In this document: piece by piece, positions 34,278-44,000 of the stretch
How the letters are laid out: the number at the start of each line of letters is the position of its first letter
How positions within the stretch are numbered: the first letter of the stretch is position 1
Assembly: GCA_027482185.1 (NCBI GenBank)
Contig: JAIXWF010000016.1
Coordinates: 1 to 64,000, forward strand
Length of the DNA stretch: 64,000 nucleotides
Direction: 5' to 3'
DNA from: Opitutaceae bacterium
Lineage (GTDB): Bacteria; Verrucomicrobiota; Verrucomicrobiia; Opitutales; Opitutaceae
Program-made: the position numbers and the translations under genes
The notes under the pieces: model-generated
What the model was told of the DNA's origin: nothing
Database searches by the model: none
What the model saw: only the letters and a program-made list of their open reading frames with translations

Positions 34278-35927
34278 TCAGCGCGTCTCCGTTTCCGCCA
34301 ATTGCTTCCGCAGCTGTTCCGCCGCCGCGCGCGTTTCCTCGTCCATCGGAAACGCCGCGCCTGCCGCCAATAGCGTCGCCGCCTCCGCTTTCCGCCCGTG
34401 CCGCGCCAGCGTCCGCGCCACGGGTAACCCGACCGCCGGCCGGCCCGCAAACAACCGCGCCCCGCGTTCGAGCTCGGCCCACTCCTCGCGGTTCGGCGCC
34501 AGTTCGCTCGCCGTCCACGCCTCCGCCAGCAACGCATAGATTTCCGGCAACGCCGGCGCCTGCGGCAAAGCCTGGCGCAACGGCGCGATCACCGGCGCCA
34601 CTTGCGCAAACGGCAGCGCCGCGCCGTCGGCGCCCCGCGCCAGACCTTCCCATCGCAAACGCGCCAATTCGTAGTACGCCCGCGGCCGCACCACCCCGCC
34701 CGCCACCGCCGCCTCGAGCCACGGCCGCGCGCCGTCCGGCTTGCCCGCGTCGATCTCCGTCAAACCCATCGTCGCCAGCAGCCGCGGATCGCGGTCGCCC
34801 GCATCGTACGCCCGCCGCAACGTCCGCCGCGCCTGCGCGATATACGGCTCGGCCACCTGCGGCAACCGGCGGCGCACGTGGCCGATCGCCAGCCGTTCCC
34901 ACTCGCCGCGCACGCGCGCCACTTGGCCGGGCGTGGCCCGCTCGACCCGGACCTCCGGCAAATCCGGCGCCTTGCCCGGACTCACCCAAGCCGTCTCCCG
35001 CACCGCCTGCGGCAGATAGTCGCTCAATCGGTCGCGCAGCTCCGCGAAGTCGAAACCGAAACACGCCTCGAAGCGTTCCTCCGTGATCGGCGCCTCGGCG
35101 GACATCGCCGCCAGTTTCCAAAACGCCTCCCGCACCGGCCCGCCCGAGACCCAGGCCCAACGCACGAACAATTCCTGCGTCGACGCCCGCGTCGCGACGC
35201 GCCGCGCGTACCGTGTCTCCACGGCGCGCAGCGCTTCGTTGGCAAACAGTTCGCTGGCCGGCATGACCGCCCGCGGCCGCAACGCATCCGCGACCGACCC
35301 TTCGCTCTCGCCCGGATCGTCCCAGACCAGCGGGTTGAGCGTGATCGGATGCAGCACGAAGTCCGTCCGCCGCCACGCGCGTTCGATCCCGTCGACCAGC
35401 CACGCCGGCAACGCCGGCATCCGGCTCTGCACCAAAAACCGCACGTGGCTCGGCGCGATGCTCATCATCGCCGCGTCGAACCGCGTTTCGTCGATGTACG
35501 CGATCGAGCCGTGCAGGTCGCGGTCCGCCAGCCGCATGCTCGGCGCGATATCGACGCCGCCGCTCTGCGCCCCCGCCGCCTGCAACTCGCGTTGGATCTC
35601 CGCGCTGACCTTCTGCTCGAGGTCCTGGGAGTACAGCACGAAGACCGACGGCGCATCCATCCGGCCGATAAACTCCTCCGGCACCAGCGCCCGCACTCCC
35701 TGCAGTTTCGTCAGCCAGCCCTCGACCATGTCGCGCGTCGTCGCATAGGTACACCGCGAGAGAAACTCCGTGCCGCCGGCGTTCACGTAGAGCCAAGGTA
35801 CGGTGGCAACCGACTCCTCCACCATCATCGGCGGCAATTCCACCTTCGTTCCGCCGGTCGCCGCGGGCAGCGCGCCCGCCGCGGCCAACCACCCCGCCGC
35901 CCCCAGAATCGCAACGCCGACCTTCAA
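34278..35927 (-). CDS. Secreted metallopeptidase-like protein lacking HExxH, with TPR region
   Basis: Secreted protein of 549 residues. It starts with TTG at 35927, whose TTGA overlaps the stop of the upstream gene; AGGAGGT lies four bases before it, so coupled translation from TTG is well supported, and it yields a clean signal peptide (KVGVAILGAAGWLAAAGALP). Residues about 150-180 resemble the gluzincin segment before LPxWLxEG (here SRMPALPAWLVDGIERAW), but the helix in front, SIAPSHVRFLV, has no HExxH, so zinc catalysis is unlikely. The C-terminal half (about 350-549) is TPR-like. It is cotranscribed with the S9-like gene upstream; function unknown. Confidence 0.72.
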   Translation of the reverse strand: MKVGVAILGAAGWLAAAGALPAATGGTKVELPPMMVEESVATVPWLYVNAGGTEFLSRCTYATTRDMVEGWLTKLQGVRALVPEEFIGRMDAPSVFVLYSQDLEQKVSAEIQRELQAAGAQSGGVDIAPSMRLADRDLHGSIAYIDETRFDAAMMSIAPSHVRFLVQSRMPALPAWLVDGIERAWRRTDFVLHPITLNPLVWDDPGESEGSVADALRPRAVMPASELFANEALRAVETRYARRVATRASTQELFVRWAWVSGGPVREAFWKLAAMSAEAPITEERFEACFGFDFAELRDRLSDYLPQAVRETAWVSPGKAPDLPEVRVERATPGQVARVRGEWERLAIGHVRRRLPQVAEPYIAQARRTLRRAYDAGDRDPRLLATMGLTEIDAGKPDGARPWLEAAVAGGVVRPRAYYELARLRWEGLARGADGAALPFAQVAPVIAPLRQALPQAPALPEIYALLAEAWTASELAPNREEWAELERGARLFAGRPAVGLPVARTLARHGRKAEAATLLAAGAAFPMDEETRAAAEQLRKQLAETETR

Positions 35928-37519
35928 TCGACCTCCTGCTTGGTTCCCGCCGCCTTCGGCCCCAGCGCCAGCTGCTGCCGGAAAAACGCATCGAGCCGCC
36001 GGTACGCTGTCGCCCGCTCGTCCGGCGGCGCCGCCGCCAAACCCGGATCCGAATGCAGCAACCGCGCCTCGATCCCTTCCGCCGACGAAACCGCAGCCCG
36101 CCCCGGCGCATCGAGCAAGGCGCCGCCGCGGAACCAATCTGGCCGCTGCAGCAACGCCCGCCGCGCCGTCTCGCCGCCTTCCCCGTGGCCCAGCGCCACC
36201 ACGCGGCTGCGGTCGAGGGATAGATTCGGATGCCGCCCGCCCAGCCAATCGATCGCCGCCTGCACATCCTCGATCGGGCCGCGTCCCGCCGCTCCGGCCG
36301 GCCGGTCAAGACTGAGCACCGCGAGCCCCTGGTCGGCAAATACCTGCGCCTCCGGATCGAAGGCCTCGGCCATCCGCCCGCCGGCTTCGCCGTGAAACAC
36401 CACCAGCAGCGGCAAGGCCGCGCCGGCCGTCTTGCGCGGCCAAGTGATGCGGCCGCCGACGGACGCACCGTCCGTCGTGGCAAAGCGGAACGGCCGCGTC
36501 TCGTTGAACTTCGCCGGCACGTACCACGGCGCGCAGCGGAACAGCTCCACGACCAGATCGTCCGGCCGCAGCCACACGAACCCGCGCCCCGGATCGCTGC
36601 CGCCCGTCACGCGGAACACGATCCGTCCGCGGTTCTCGCTCCAATCGACGAGGTCCACGCGGCGCCGGGGAAACTTCGCCTCCAACGTGCGCTGCACGCG
36701 CGCCAGATCTTCGTCCTGCCATGCCGCCGCGGACCCGGGACTTGAAAGGCGTTGGCCGACGACCTTCAGCCGGAACCAATCGTAGACCTGCGGCTCCGCC
36801 GGCGGCGCCGGCCAGTCGCCGCCGAATTCCGTCACCGTTCCCGTCCGCACGTCGACGAGGTACTGCGCCGGCGGCCCGTAGCCGCCGCGCGTCTGCACGA
36901 TCAACTGTTCCTTCTCGCGGGGATGGAAGCCGAGGATATCGAGGTGCGGCAGCTTTGCGCGCACCGGCTCGTCGCCGGCCGCGCGCGCCTGCGCCACCGG
37001 CTTCAGGAAATCCGCCAGCGAGTTCCGGGCCTCGGTCGCCGTTTCGATGAAGGTCCGCGCATCGACCAAGACGCCTTGCCGTTGCCCATCCGCATCCAGC
37101 GCCAGAATCGGCGCCCGGATCAACGGTCCCTCCAGCACCGGCCCAAAGCCGGGCGGCGGCGCGCGGAGTTGCTGCTCCACCGGGGCCAGCACCAGCCGGT
37201 CCGCACTCGCCCAACGCAGGAAACGCAGCCGCGTCGGCCCCGGTTCGTCGCCGTGCTTCCCTTCCGGATCGGTATCCACGGCGATCGTCCGGCGGGCCCC
37301 GCCCCGCTCGAGATCGAGGATCGTGACGCCGAGCCGGCGGTCCAAAAATGTCGTGTAGGCCACGCGCCGGCCGTCGGGGGAAATCGCGATCTGGTCGCCC
37401 TGCAACGGCCGGAACAGCTGCTCCACCCGGTCCTCGAACGCCGCCACCGGCGACGACACCGCCAGGACCAAAGACGCGGCGGGGAACCTCAGGCGGGGCA
37501 GCCTCACGGCGACGAACAC
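35924..37519 (-). CDS. Secreted S9 prolyl oligopeptidase-like protein, nucleophile Ser replaced by Gly
   Basis: Secreted protein of 531 residues (GTG start) with a propeller-type N-terminal half (AISPDGRRVAYTTFLDRRLG near 48) and an S9-type alpha/beta hydrolase C-terminal half (GRITWPRKTAG, LPLLVVFHGEAGG). The nucleophile elbow reads G-H-G-E-G-G at 444-449, where active S9 enzymes have G-x-S-x-G-G; the serine position is Gly446. The region that should hold the catalytic Asp and His is short, and no equivalent residues are seen. It is therefore probably a non-catalytic homologue. Divergent from the second S9-like gene, with about 150 bases between starts. Confidence 0.82.
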   Translation of the reverse strand: MFVAVRLPRLRFPAASLVLAVSSPVAAFEDRVEQLFRPLQGDQIAISPDGRRVAYTTFLDRRLGVTILDLERGGARRTIAVDTDPEGKHGDEPGPTRLRFLRWASADRLVLAPVEQQLRAPPPGFGPVLEGPLIRAPILALDADGQRQGVLVDARTFIETATEARNSLADFLKPVAQARAAGDEPVRAKLPHLDILGFHPREKEQLIVQTRGGYGPPAQYLVDVRTGTVTEFGGDWPAPPAEPQVYDWFRLKVVGQRLSSPGSAAAWQDEDLARVQRTLEAKFPRRRVDLVDWSENRGRIVFRVTGGSDPGRGFVWLRPDDLVVELFRCAPWYVPAKFNETRPFRFATTDGASVGGRITWPRKTAGAALPLLVVFHGEAGGRMAEAFDPEAQVFADQGLAVLSLDRPAGAAGRGPIEDVQAAIDWLGGRHPNLSLDRSRVVALGHGEGGETARRALLQRPDWFRGGALLDAPGRAAVSSAEGIEARLLHSDPGLAAAPPDERATAYRRLDAFFRQQLALGPKAAGTKQEVD

Positions 37520-37668
37520 AGCCGTTCACGTGCCAGCGGCCAAGATGAATTGCGTAACGTCGCGGTCACAGTCGTTGCCGCCGTCCGCCGCCGCACCGCC
37601 CTCGGGAATCGGCCTTGAAGTTTTGCCCCAGGCCGAGCTCTGTCGTCCCGCCCACACGTCGCCGCGCC

Positions 37669-39750
37669 ATGCGCCGCCTGCCGCTCCTTTTTTTGCTCAT
37701 CGCGCCGCTCCTGTCAGCCGCGGTCGCTCCGGCCGGAAAGTTCGACCGCGTTTACGCGCTGCCCATCGCCGACCCTGCCGCGCTTTCGCCCGACGGCAAA
37801 CATCTCGCCTACTTCAGCCGCAGCGAAACCGAACTCACACTCGTCGTCATCGACGTCGATGCCGGCGCGGAAGTCGCCCGTTTTCCGCTGACGCGAGACC
37901 GGCGGGATCTGGATTGGAAATCCGGCAACTTGCAGTGGATCGATCGGCGGCGTCTGGTCCTCCAGGTCACTCCTCGGGAAATCCTCGCGATGGATTTCGA
38001 CGGCACCCGCGGCGTCAAATTGGTCGATCGCAATCATCCCGATTGGAACCGCCGCTTGCTTGGTCCCGATCCGGCCGTCGACTATGAAGCCGCCACCGCG
38101 GCCCTTCCGCAAACCCGCTATCTCCCGGAAGCCCCCCTGCCCCGGCTGCCGCGGCTGGTCGCCCTGCCGCCCGCGGAACCGGAGCACGCCTACATTTTGG
38201 GTCGGGCCGGATCCTCGTACTATTTCGAACGCGAGGATCACGCGCTCTTCCGCGTGAACCTCGGAACCGGCGCCGCAACCTGGGTCGGGTCGGAATTCGT
38301 CACCGGGCGCCTCCTGTTCGACCGCCAGGGTCGGCCGCGGATCTGGTGCTCGGAATTGGTTTCGCCCGGGCGCTATCGTCACCGCGCGCCGGACGCGCGG
38401 CCGGGAGACTGGTGTCCGCTGGAAGAGATTCTCGGCCCTCCGGACCGAGCCCACCTTTCGTGGGGGGCGTCGGAATTCTTCGGCTCCCGTTCAATTCCAC
38501 TCGGGTTCGCGGCGGATCCGAACGTGCTCTACCTCGCCTCCAATGTCGGCCGCGACACCTACGGACTGTACGCGGCGGATCTGCGCACGGGCCGACGCAC
38601 GGGTCTCGCAGCGGAGGATCCGCACTTCGATCTCGTTTCTCCTCTCGCACCCGAGCCCGAGTCCGCGCTGGTCTACGACCGCGCGCACGACGCCCTCGCC
38701 GGCATCCGCTACGAGGCCGGACGCGCCCGAACCTACTGGCTCGATCCGGAACTCGCGCAGGTCCAGGCGCGCCTTGATGCGAAGGTGCCGGGCGACAATC
38801 CGGTGCTCGAAGGCTGGGACATCGCCCGCAAGCGTTTTCTCGTCCGACTTTCGCGACGGGGTGATGCCGGATCCTTCGCGGTCTACTTTCGGGCCGAGGA
38901 TCGGCTCCGCATCTACATTGCCCGCGGACCCGCGACGCAGCCGCGGTCACGTACCACGCCGTGGCAATTCATCCGCCCGTCGGGGGAAAGTCTGGGCGGC
39001 CAGCTGACTTTGCCGCCGCTCCCGCGCCGCACCCCCGTGCCCGTCGTCGTCGCCTTCGGCGCCCAGGAATGGGAACGCTCCACCGGCGACCATGCGAGCG
39101 AGGTCGCGGCGCTCGCCGCGATGGGTTACGCAGTGCTGGAGATCAACCATCGCGGTACGGCCGGCTTGGGACGCAAACATTGGCTGGCGGGCATGGGCGA
39201 TCTGCCGACCGCCGCCGCCGAGGACGCTCTTCTCGCCGTCGACCGGCTGGCCGCCGCCGCGGGGCTCGATCCGGAACGGATCGCCACCTTCGGCGCCGGT
39301 TTCGGCGGCTTGCTGGCCCTGCGCACCGCGATGCTCCATCCCCAGCGGATCAACGCGGTCGTAGCGCTCCATCCGTTTCTCGAATTGGGCGCCCGGGACC
39401 CTTACTCCCCGCCTTTCCGCGACCACCGCCAACTCGCCACCGACGCGCGCCGTTGGTTCTATGGCGCCGACCCCGCGGAACAGCGGCGGCGTTCCCTGAT
39501 GGCCAACGCCGCGGCACTGGCCGCCCCGGTCCTGTTGGCGGATTTCGAATTTCTCGGGCAATTCCCGCGTGATCCCTTGGCCACTTTTCGAGACCGGGTG
39601 AAGGCTGCCGGCCGGCGGCCGCAGTTGCTGCCCATTCCCGAAGATCGCTACGATCCCCGCCGCTTCGCCGCGATCTTCGTCGCCATCGAGGAGCATTTCT
39701 CGCGGCATCTCGCCCACTCTCCTCCGGCCCCGTCCGTCCCCGCACCATGA
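37669..39750 (+). CDS. Secreted S9 peptidase-like protein, nucleophile Ser replaced by Gly
   Basis: Secreted protein of 693 residues with a signal peptide (RRLPLLFLLIAPLLSAAVA), a propeller-like half (ALSPDGKHLAYFSRSETELT near 39) and a C-terminal S9 fold (FIRPSGESLGGQLTLPPLP; VLEINHRGTAGLGRKH, close to the NYRGSTGYG block of active S9 enzymes). The elbow is G-A-G-F-G-G at 542-547, with Gly544 in the serine position, and the final block LPIPEDRYDPRRFA has no His. The same Ser-to-Gly change occurs in the divergent neighbour. Start ATG 37669. It overlaps the BNR/sialidase-like gene by four bases (ATGA). Confidence 0.84.
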   Translation: MRRLPLLFLLIAPLLSAAVAPAGKFDRVYALPIADPAALSPDGKHLAYFSRSETELTLVVIDVDAGAEVARFPLTRDRRDLDWKSGNLQWIDRRRLVLQVTPREILAMDFDGTRGVKLVDRNHPDWNRRLLGPDPAVDYEAATAALPQTRYLPEAPLPRLPRLVALPPAEPEHAYILGRAGSSYYFEREDHALFRVNLGTGAATWVGSEFVTGRLLFDRQGRPRIWCSELVSPGRYRHRAPDARPGDWCPLEEILGPPDRAHLSWGASEFFGSRSIPLGFAADPNVLYLASNVGRDTYGLYAADLRTGRRTGLAAEDPHFDLVSPLAPEPESALVYDRAHDALAGIRYEAGRARTYWLDPELAQVQARLDAKVPGDNPVLEGWDIARKRFLVRLSRRGDAGSFAVYFRAEDRLRIYIARGPATQPRSRTTPWQFIRPSGESLGGQLTLPPLPRRTPVPVVVAFGAQEWERSTGDHASEVAALAAMGYAVLEINHRGTAGLGRKHWLAGMGDLPTAAAEDALLAVDRLAAAAGLDPERIATFGAGFGGLLALRTAMLHPQRINAVVALHPFLELGARDPYSPPFRDHRQLATDARRWFYGADPAEQRRRSLMANAAALAAPVLLADFEFLGQFPRDPLATFRDRVKAAGRRPQLLPIPEDRYDPRRFAAIFVAIEEHFSRHLAHSPPAPSVPAP

Positions 39751-40925
39751 AAACCATCCGGTTTCGGCCGCCCGTCCGCCTCCTGCTCGCCGCGCTGCTC
39801 CCGAGCCTCCTCGCCGCCGCCGATCCCGCGGCGGCCGTCGGCCGCATCGCCCCCGCCCGCGCCGTCTTTCCCCCGACGGTCGACCTGTCCGGCGACGTCG
39901 CCCGCCAGGTCGTCGTCGCCGCCGGCACTGCCGCGGTCTACCAAGGCCATCCGACCACCGTGCTCCTGCCTGACGGGAAAACGATGTTCTGCGTCTGGAC
40001 CGTGAACCACGGCGGCCCCTGCGGACCCTTGAAACGCAGCGACGACGGCGGCCGCACCTGGAGCGACCTCCTGCCCGTGCCCGACAATTGGAAGACGGTG
40101 CGCAATTGCCCGACGCTCCATCGCCTCGCCGATCCCGCCGGGCGCGCCCGGCTCGTCGTCTTCGCCGGCCAGGGCCCCGACGGCAAGATGCACCGCTCCC
40201 ATTCCGACGACGACGGCCGCACTTGGTCGCCGATGGCGAGCCTCGGCCTCGAAACGGTGATGCCGTTCTGCTCGATCGAGCCTATCGAAGGCGGGAAAAA
40301 ACTCCTCGGCCTGACCAACATCCGCCGCCCCGGCGAAACGCAGGAAGCCCGCTCCAACGTCATCGCCCAAAGCGTATCCACCGACGGCGGACTGACGTGG
40401 GCGCCGTGGCGCGTCATCCTCGATCTGCCGGGCCTGAAGCCCTGCGAACCTTGGCTCGTGCGTTCCCCCGACGGCCGACAGCTGATTGTCCTCATCCGCG
40501 AAAACCAGCGCCGCGCCGCGCTGTTCATCACGAGCGACGACGAAGGCCGCACCTGGTCCGCCGCCCGCCCCTTGCCGCCCGGACTCTACGGCGACCGCCA
40601 CACGGCGCGCTACGCCGCCGACGGACGGCTCGTGGTCGTCATGCGCGACACCGGCGGCGACTACGGCAGCCCCACCGCGCCGCATTTCGTCGCGTGGGTC
40701 GGCCGCTACGAAGACATCGTCGCCGGCCGCGACGGCGCGTACCGCGTGAAGCTGCTCCACAGTTTCAAGGGCGGCGACAACGGCTATCCCGGGCTTGAGC
40801 ACTTGCCCGACGGCACCTTCGTCGCGACCACCTACGTGAAGTACCGCGAGGGACCGGAAAAAAATTCCGTCGTCGGCACGCGCTTCACGTTGGCCGAAAC
40901 CGACCGGCTCGCGGCGGCGCGCTGA
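39747..40925 (+). CDS. BNR/sialidase-family secreted protein
   Basis: Secreted propeller protein of 392 residues, signal peptide 1-24. Four Asp boxes (S-x-D-x-G-x-T-W) are visible: RSDDGGRTWSDL, HSDDDGRTWSPM, STDGGLTWAPW and TSDDEGRTWSAA. The fold is that of sialidases and exo-alpha-glycosidases; Arg residues occur in several propeller loops but I cannot confirm the catalytic triad, so the activity is open. Translationally coupled (4-base overlap) to the S9-like gene. A hairpin follows 18 bases after the stop. Confidence 0.85.
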   Translation: MKTIRFRPPVRLLLAALLPSLLAAADPAAAVGRIAPARAVFPPTVDLSGDVARQVVVAAGTAAVYQGHPTTVLLPDGKTMFCVWTVNHGGPCGPLKRSDDGGRTWSDLLPVPDNWKTVRNCPTLHRLADPAGRARLVVFAGQGPDGKMHRSHSDDDGRTWSPMASLGLETVMPFCSIEPIEGGKKLLGLTNIRRPGETQEARSNVIAQSVSTDGGLTWAPWRVILDLPGLKPCEPWLVRSPDGRQLIVLIRENQRRAALFITSDDEGRTWSAARPLPPGLYGDRHTARYAADGRLVVVMRDTGGDYGSPTAPHFVAWVGRYEDIVAGRDGAYRVKLLHSFKGGDNGYPGLEHLPDGTFVATTYVKYREGPEKNSVVGTRFTLAETDRLAAAR

Positions 40926-40942
40926 TTCCGGCGGCTCCCGCC

Positions 40943-40963
40943 CGCGGGCGATTTCCGCCCGCG
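40943..40963 (+). terminator. Hairpin after the BNR/sialidase-like gene
   Basis: CGCGGGCG (40943-40950), loop ATTTC, CGCCCGCG (40956-40963): a perfect 8-bp GC stem 18 bases after the stop codon. The position fits a transcript end, but no T tract follows, so it may be a processing-type or factor-dependent terminator. Confidence 0.45.
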
Positions 40964-41093
40964 CCGCGCGACAATCCCGCGACGGTTCCGTGCCGCCGCG
41001 GTGACAGCGGTGACATTCCTGCAACGGCGCGGGATCGGCGTTGAGCCCGCGGCGGCGGGCCGCGGAGGGTCGCGCGTCCACCCGCACCCAACC

Positions 41094-44000
41094 ATGATTA
41101 CCCTCCGTTTTCCGGCCCGCCTCGCGGCCGCGTTTTTCCCGGCCTTGGCCGCCGTCCTCCACGGGCAAACCGCGCCCGCGCCGGCCCGCGTCGTGCAGAG
41201 CGATGCCGTCGAACTTTCCCGCTACGTCGTCACCGGCTCGAACATCCGCCGCCTCGATCTCGAAAAAGTCGCGCCGATGACGGTCATCGACCAGACCGCG
41301 ATCGAGGTGCGCAACGCCGTGCTGCCGGTCGATCTGCTCACGTCGCTGCCGTCCGTCGTCAATTTGCCCGAGAACGAAACCCGCCTCGGTTCCTCCGGCG
41401 CGCGCGGCGACAACGCCAACCTCAATCTCCGCAACATGGGCGCCACCGCGACGCTCATCCTCGTCAACGGCCGCCGCATGGCCATCAACCCGATGACCGC
41501 CGGCCTCTCCCAGGCCGTGAACGTCAACCAACTCCCGACCCGCGGCATCGAGCGCATCGAGGTGCTGCGCGACGGCGCGTCCTCGATCTACGGCTCCGAC
41601 GCCGTCGGCGGCGTCATCAACTATGTGCTCAAACGCGAACACGACGGCCTCGAGACCTCCCTGCGTTTCGGCGCCCCCGAGGCCGGAGGCGGCGAAAGCG
41701 TGCAGGGCTCGGCGATGTTCGGCGGCAAACTCGCCGGCGGCCGCGGCCGCTTCTTCGGCGTCGTCGAGGCGCTCTACCGCGACGCAATCTTCCTCTCCGA
41801 ACGCGATTTCACCCGCACCGCGAATCAGGCGAACCTCGTGCCCGCGCCGTTCAACACCCTCGGCGGACCCTTCGATGCGCGTTCCGCCCGCGGCTATTGG
41901 CCCACGTTCCTCGTCGGCACCGCCACCGCCAACAACTACTTCCGTCCCGTCAACGGCACGCCGACCCTCACGACCGCCGCTCCCACCCGCGCGGCCAATC
42001 CCGAATTCTTCCTCGACCTGAATACCTTCGGCATGGCCGCCCCGCGCGTGCGCCGCGCCAACACGTTCCTCTCCGGCGAACTCGATCTCACGGACCGGAT
42101 CACGGCCTTTGCCGACGCCAGCTACTACAAGTCCGCCTCGACGATGCGCCGCCAGCCCCTCGCGCTCAACGCCCCGACCTCCGACCAACTCGCCGTCATG
42201 TCGGTCGACAATCCCTACAATCCCTACGGTTCCCGTTTCTACCATCCGGCCGGGACGCCGAATGCCGACGGCTCCGCCCGCCTCGTCGGCGCCCCGCGCA
42301 CCGTGAGCTTCACCGCCATGACCCTCGCCGGCCTCGCGGCCGAAACGGTCGACACCGAGGCCGACGTCTACCGTGTCGCCGGGGGCTTCAAGGGCCGGCT
42401 CGGCGAAACGTGGACCTGGGAAACGTCCGCGTTCTACAACCGCGTGGCCGGCCGCGACGAGGCCTTTCCCGATGTTCGCGAGAGCAAACTGCGCGCGGCG
42501 CTCCAGCGCACGGACGCCGCCGCGTACAATCCTTTCGGTTACACGTTCCGCGTGGCCAACGGCGCCGTCGTCGCCGACCAGCCCTACGCCAATCCCGCCG
42601 CGGTCGTGGATTCGTTTTCCGAAGTCTACATCCGCACCGCGCGCAGCTCCATCGCCAGCGGCGACGTGCGCGCCTCGGGCCGCCTCGCCACCCTGTGGGG
42701 CCGCGACCTCATGGCCGCCGCGGGCGCGGAATACCGCTACGAGGACCTCGCCGACCGCCGGCCGCCCTTCAGCGGCGAGAATCCCGCCGACTCCGGCCTC
42801 GATCCGACCAACAACGATTTCCTGCTCCATCCGCCGCGGCCCGACGTGGTCGGCGACCGGAAAATCGCGAGCCTCTATGCGGAATTCGTCGTCCCGGTCG
42901 TGACGCCGAAGCAACAGATCCCCCTCGCGCAGAGCCTCGAGTTCACCGCCTCCGCGCGCTACGAGGACTACAGCGATTTCGGCACGACGGTGAAACCGAA
43001 GCTCGGCCTGAACTGGCGCCCGACCTCCGGCCTCATGCTCCGCGGTTCGTACAACGAAGGCTTCATGGCCCCGAGTCTCGCCGCCCTCTTCACCAGCCCG
43101 CGCTGGACGATCAGCGCCGGCGCCGGCGACATCGACACCTACCGCAATCCGCTGCTCAACGAAGGCCCGTACGTGCAACGCACCTACTTCGGCGGCAACC
43201 CCGCCCTCAAACCTCAGGAGTCCGAGGGCCGCACCTGGGGCGCCGTCCTCGACATCCCGGGCGTGAAGGGCCTGAGCGTTTCCGCCGATTACTGGAGCAT
43301 CAGCCGCACGAATCTGCTCGGCCAACGCAGCGTCGCCCAGATCCGCACCAGCGACAACACCCTCCTCCAGGCTTACACCAAGGCCCAGCTCGCCGCCGGC
43401 GTGCCCATCGGCTCGATCGATCTCGGCAGCGGCACCGCCGCCTACAAGGGCGACCCCGATGTCGTGCGCTTCGCGCTGACGCCCGAGGACCGCACCGCCT
43501 TCGCGAACTACAACGCCGCCAACCCCGGCAATCAACAGGGCGCCGCCGGCAAAATCTTCTCCCTTAACCGGCCCTTCGTGAACATTTCCACCAGCGAACA
43601 CGCCGGCTGGGATTTCGGCGCGCGCTACGTCGTCCCGCGCCTGCCCTTCGGCAACGTCGTGGTCTCCTCGGACTGGTCCTACCTCAAGCGTTCGGAATCG
43701 ACCCTCGCCCCGGCCAATTTGCCCCCGACGCTCAACAACGGTCTCTACGCCGGCGGCGCCGCCCGTTGGCGCAGCACGACCAACGTCTCCTGGCGCCGCG
43801 GTCCCTGGTCCGCCGCCCTCGGCATCTACCATGTCGGCAAGACGCACGACGCCGGCGCCACGACCACCGCCGCCGTCTACGAATCGCTCGGCCGCCCGGA
43901 CTACATCGAGCCGTTCTTCACCGCCGGCCAGACCGTCTATCGCCGCGTGATCGATCCCACGACGACGTACAACCTCTCCGTCGGCTACCGTTTCGGCGAC

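Noticed and set aside
39648-43847. Open minus-strand frame of about 1400 codons opposite the S9-like, BNR and TonB receptor genes
   Set aside because: It is a shadow of the GC-rich plus-strand genes: the protein is rich in Arg, Gly and Ala, has no domain, and the plus-strand products match known families over their whole length.
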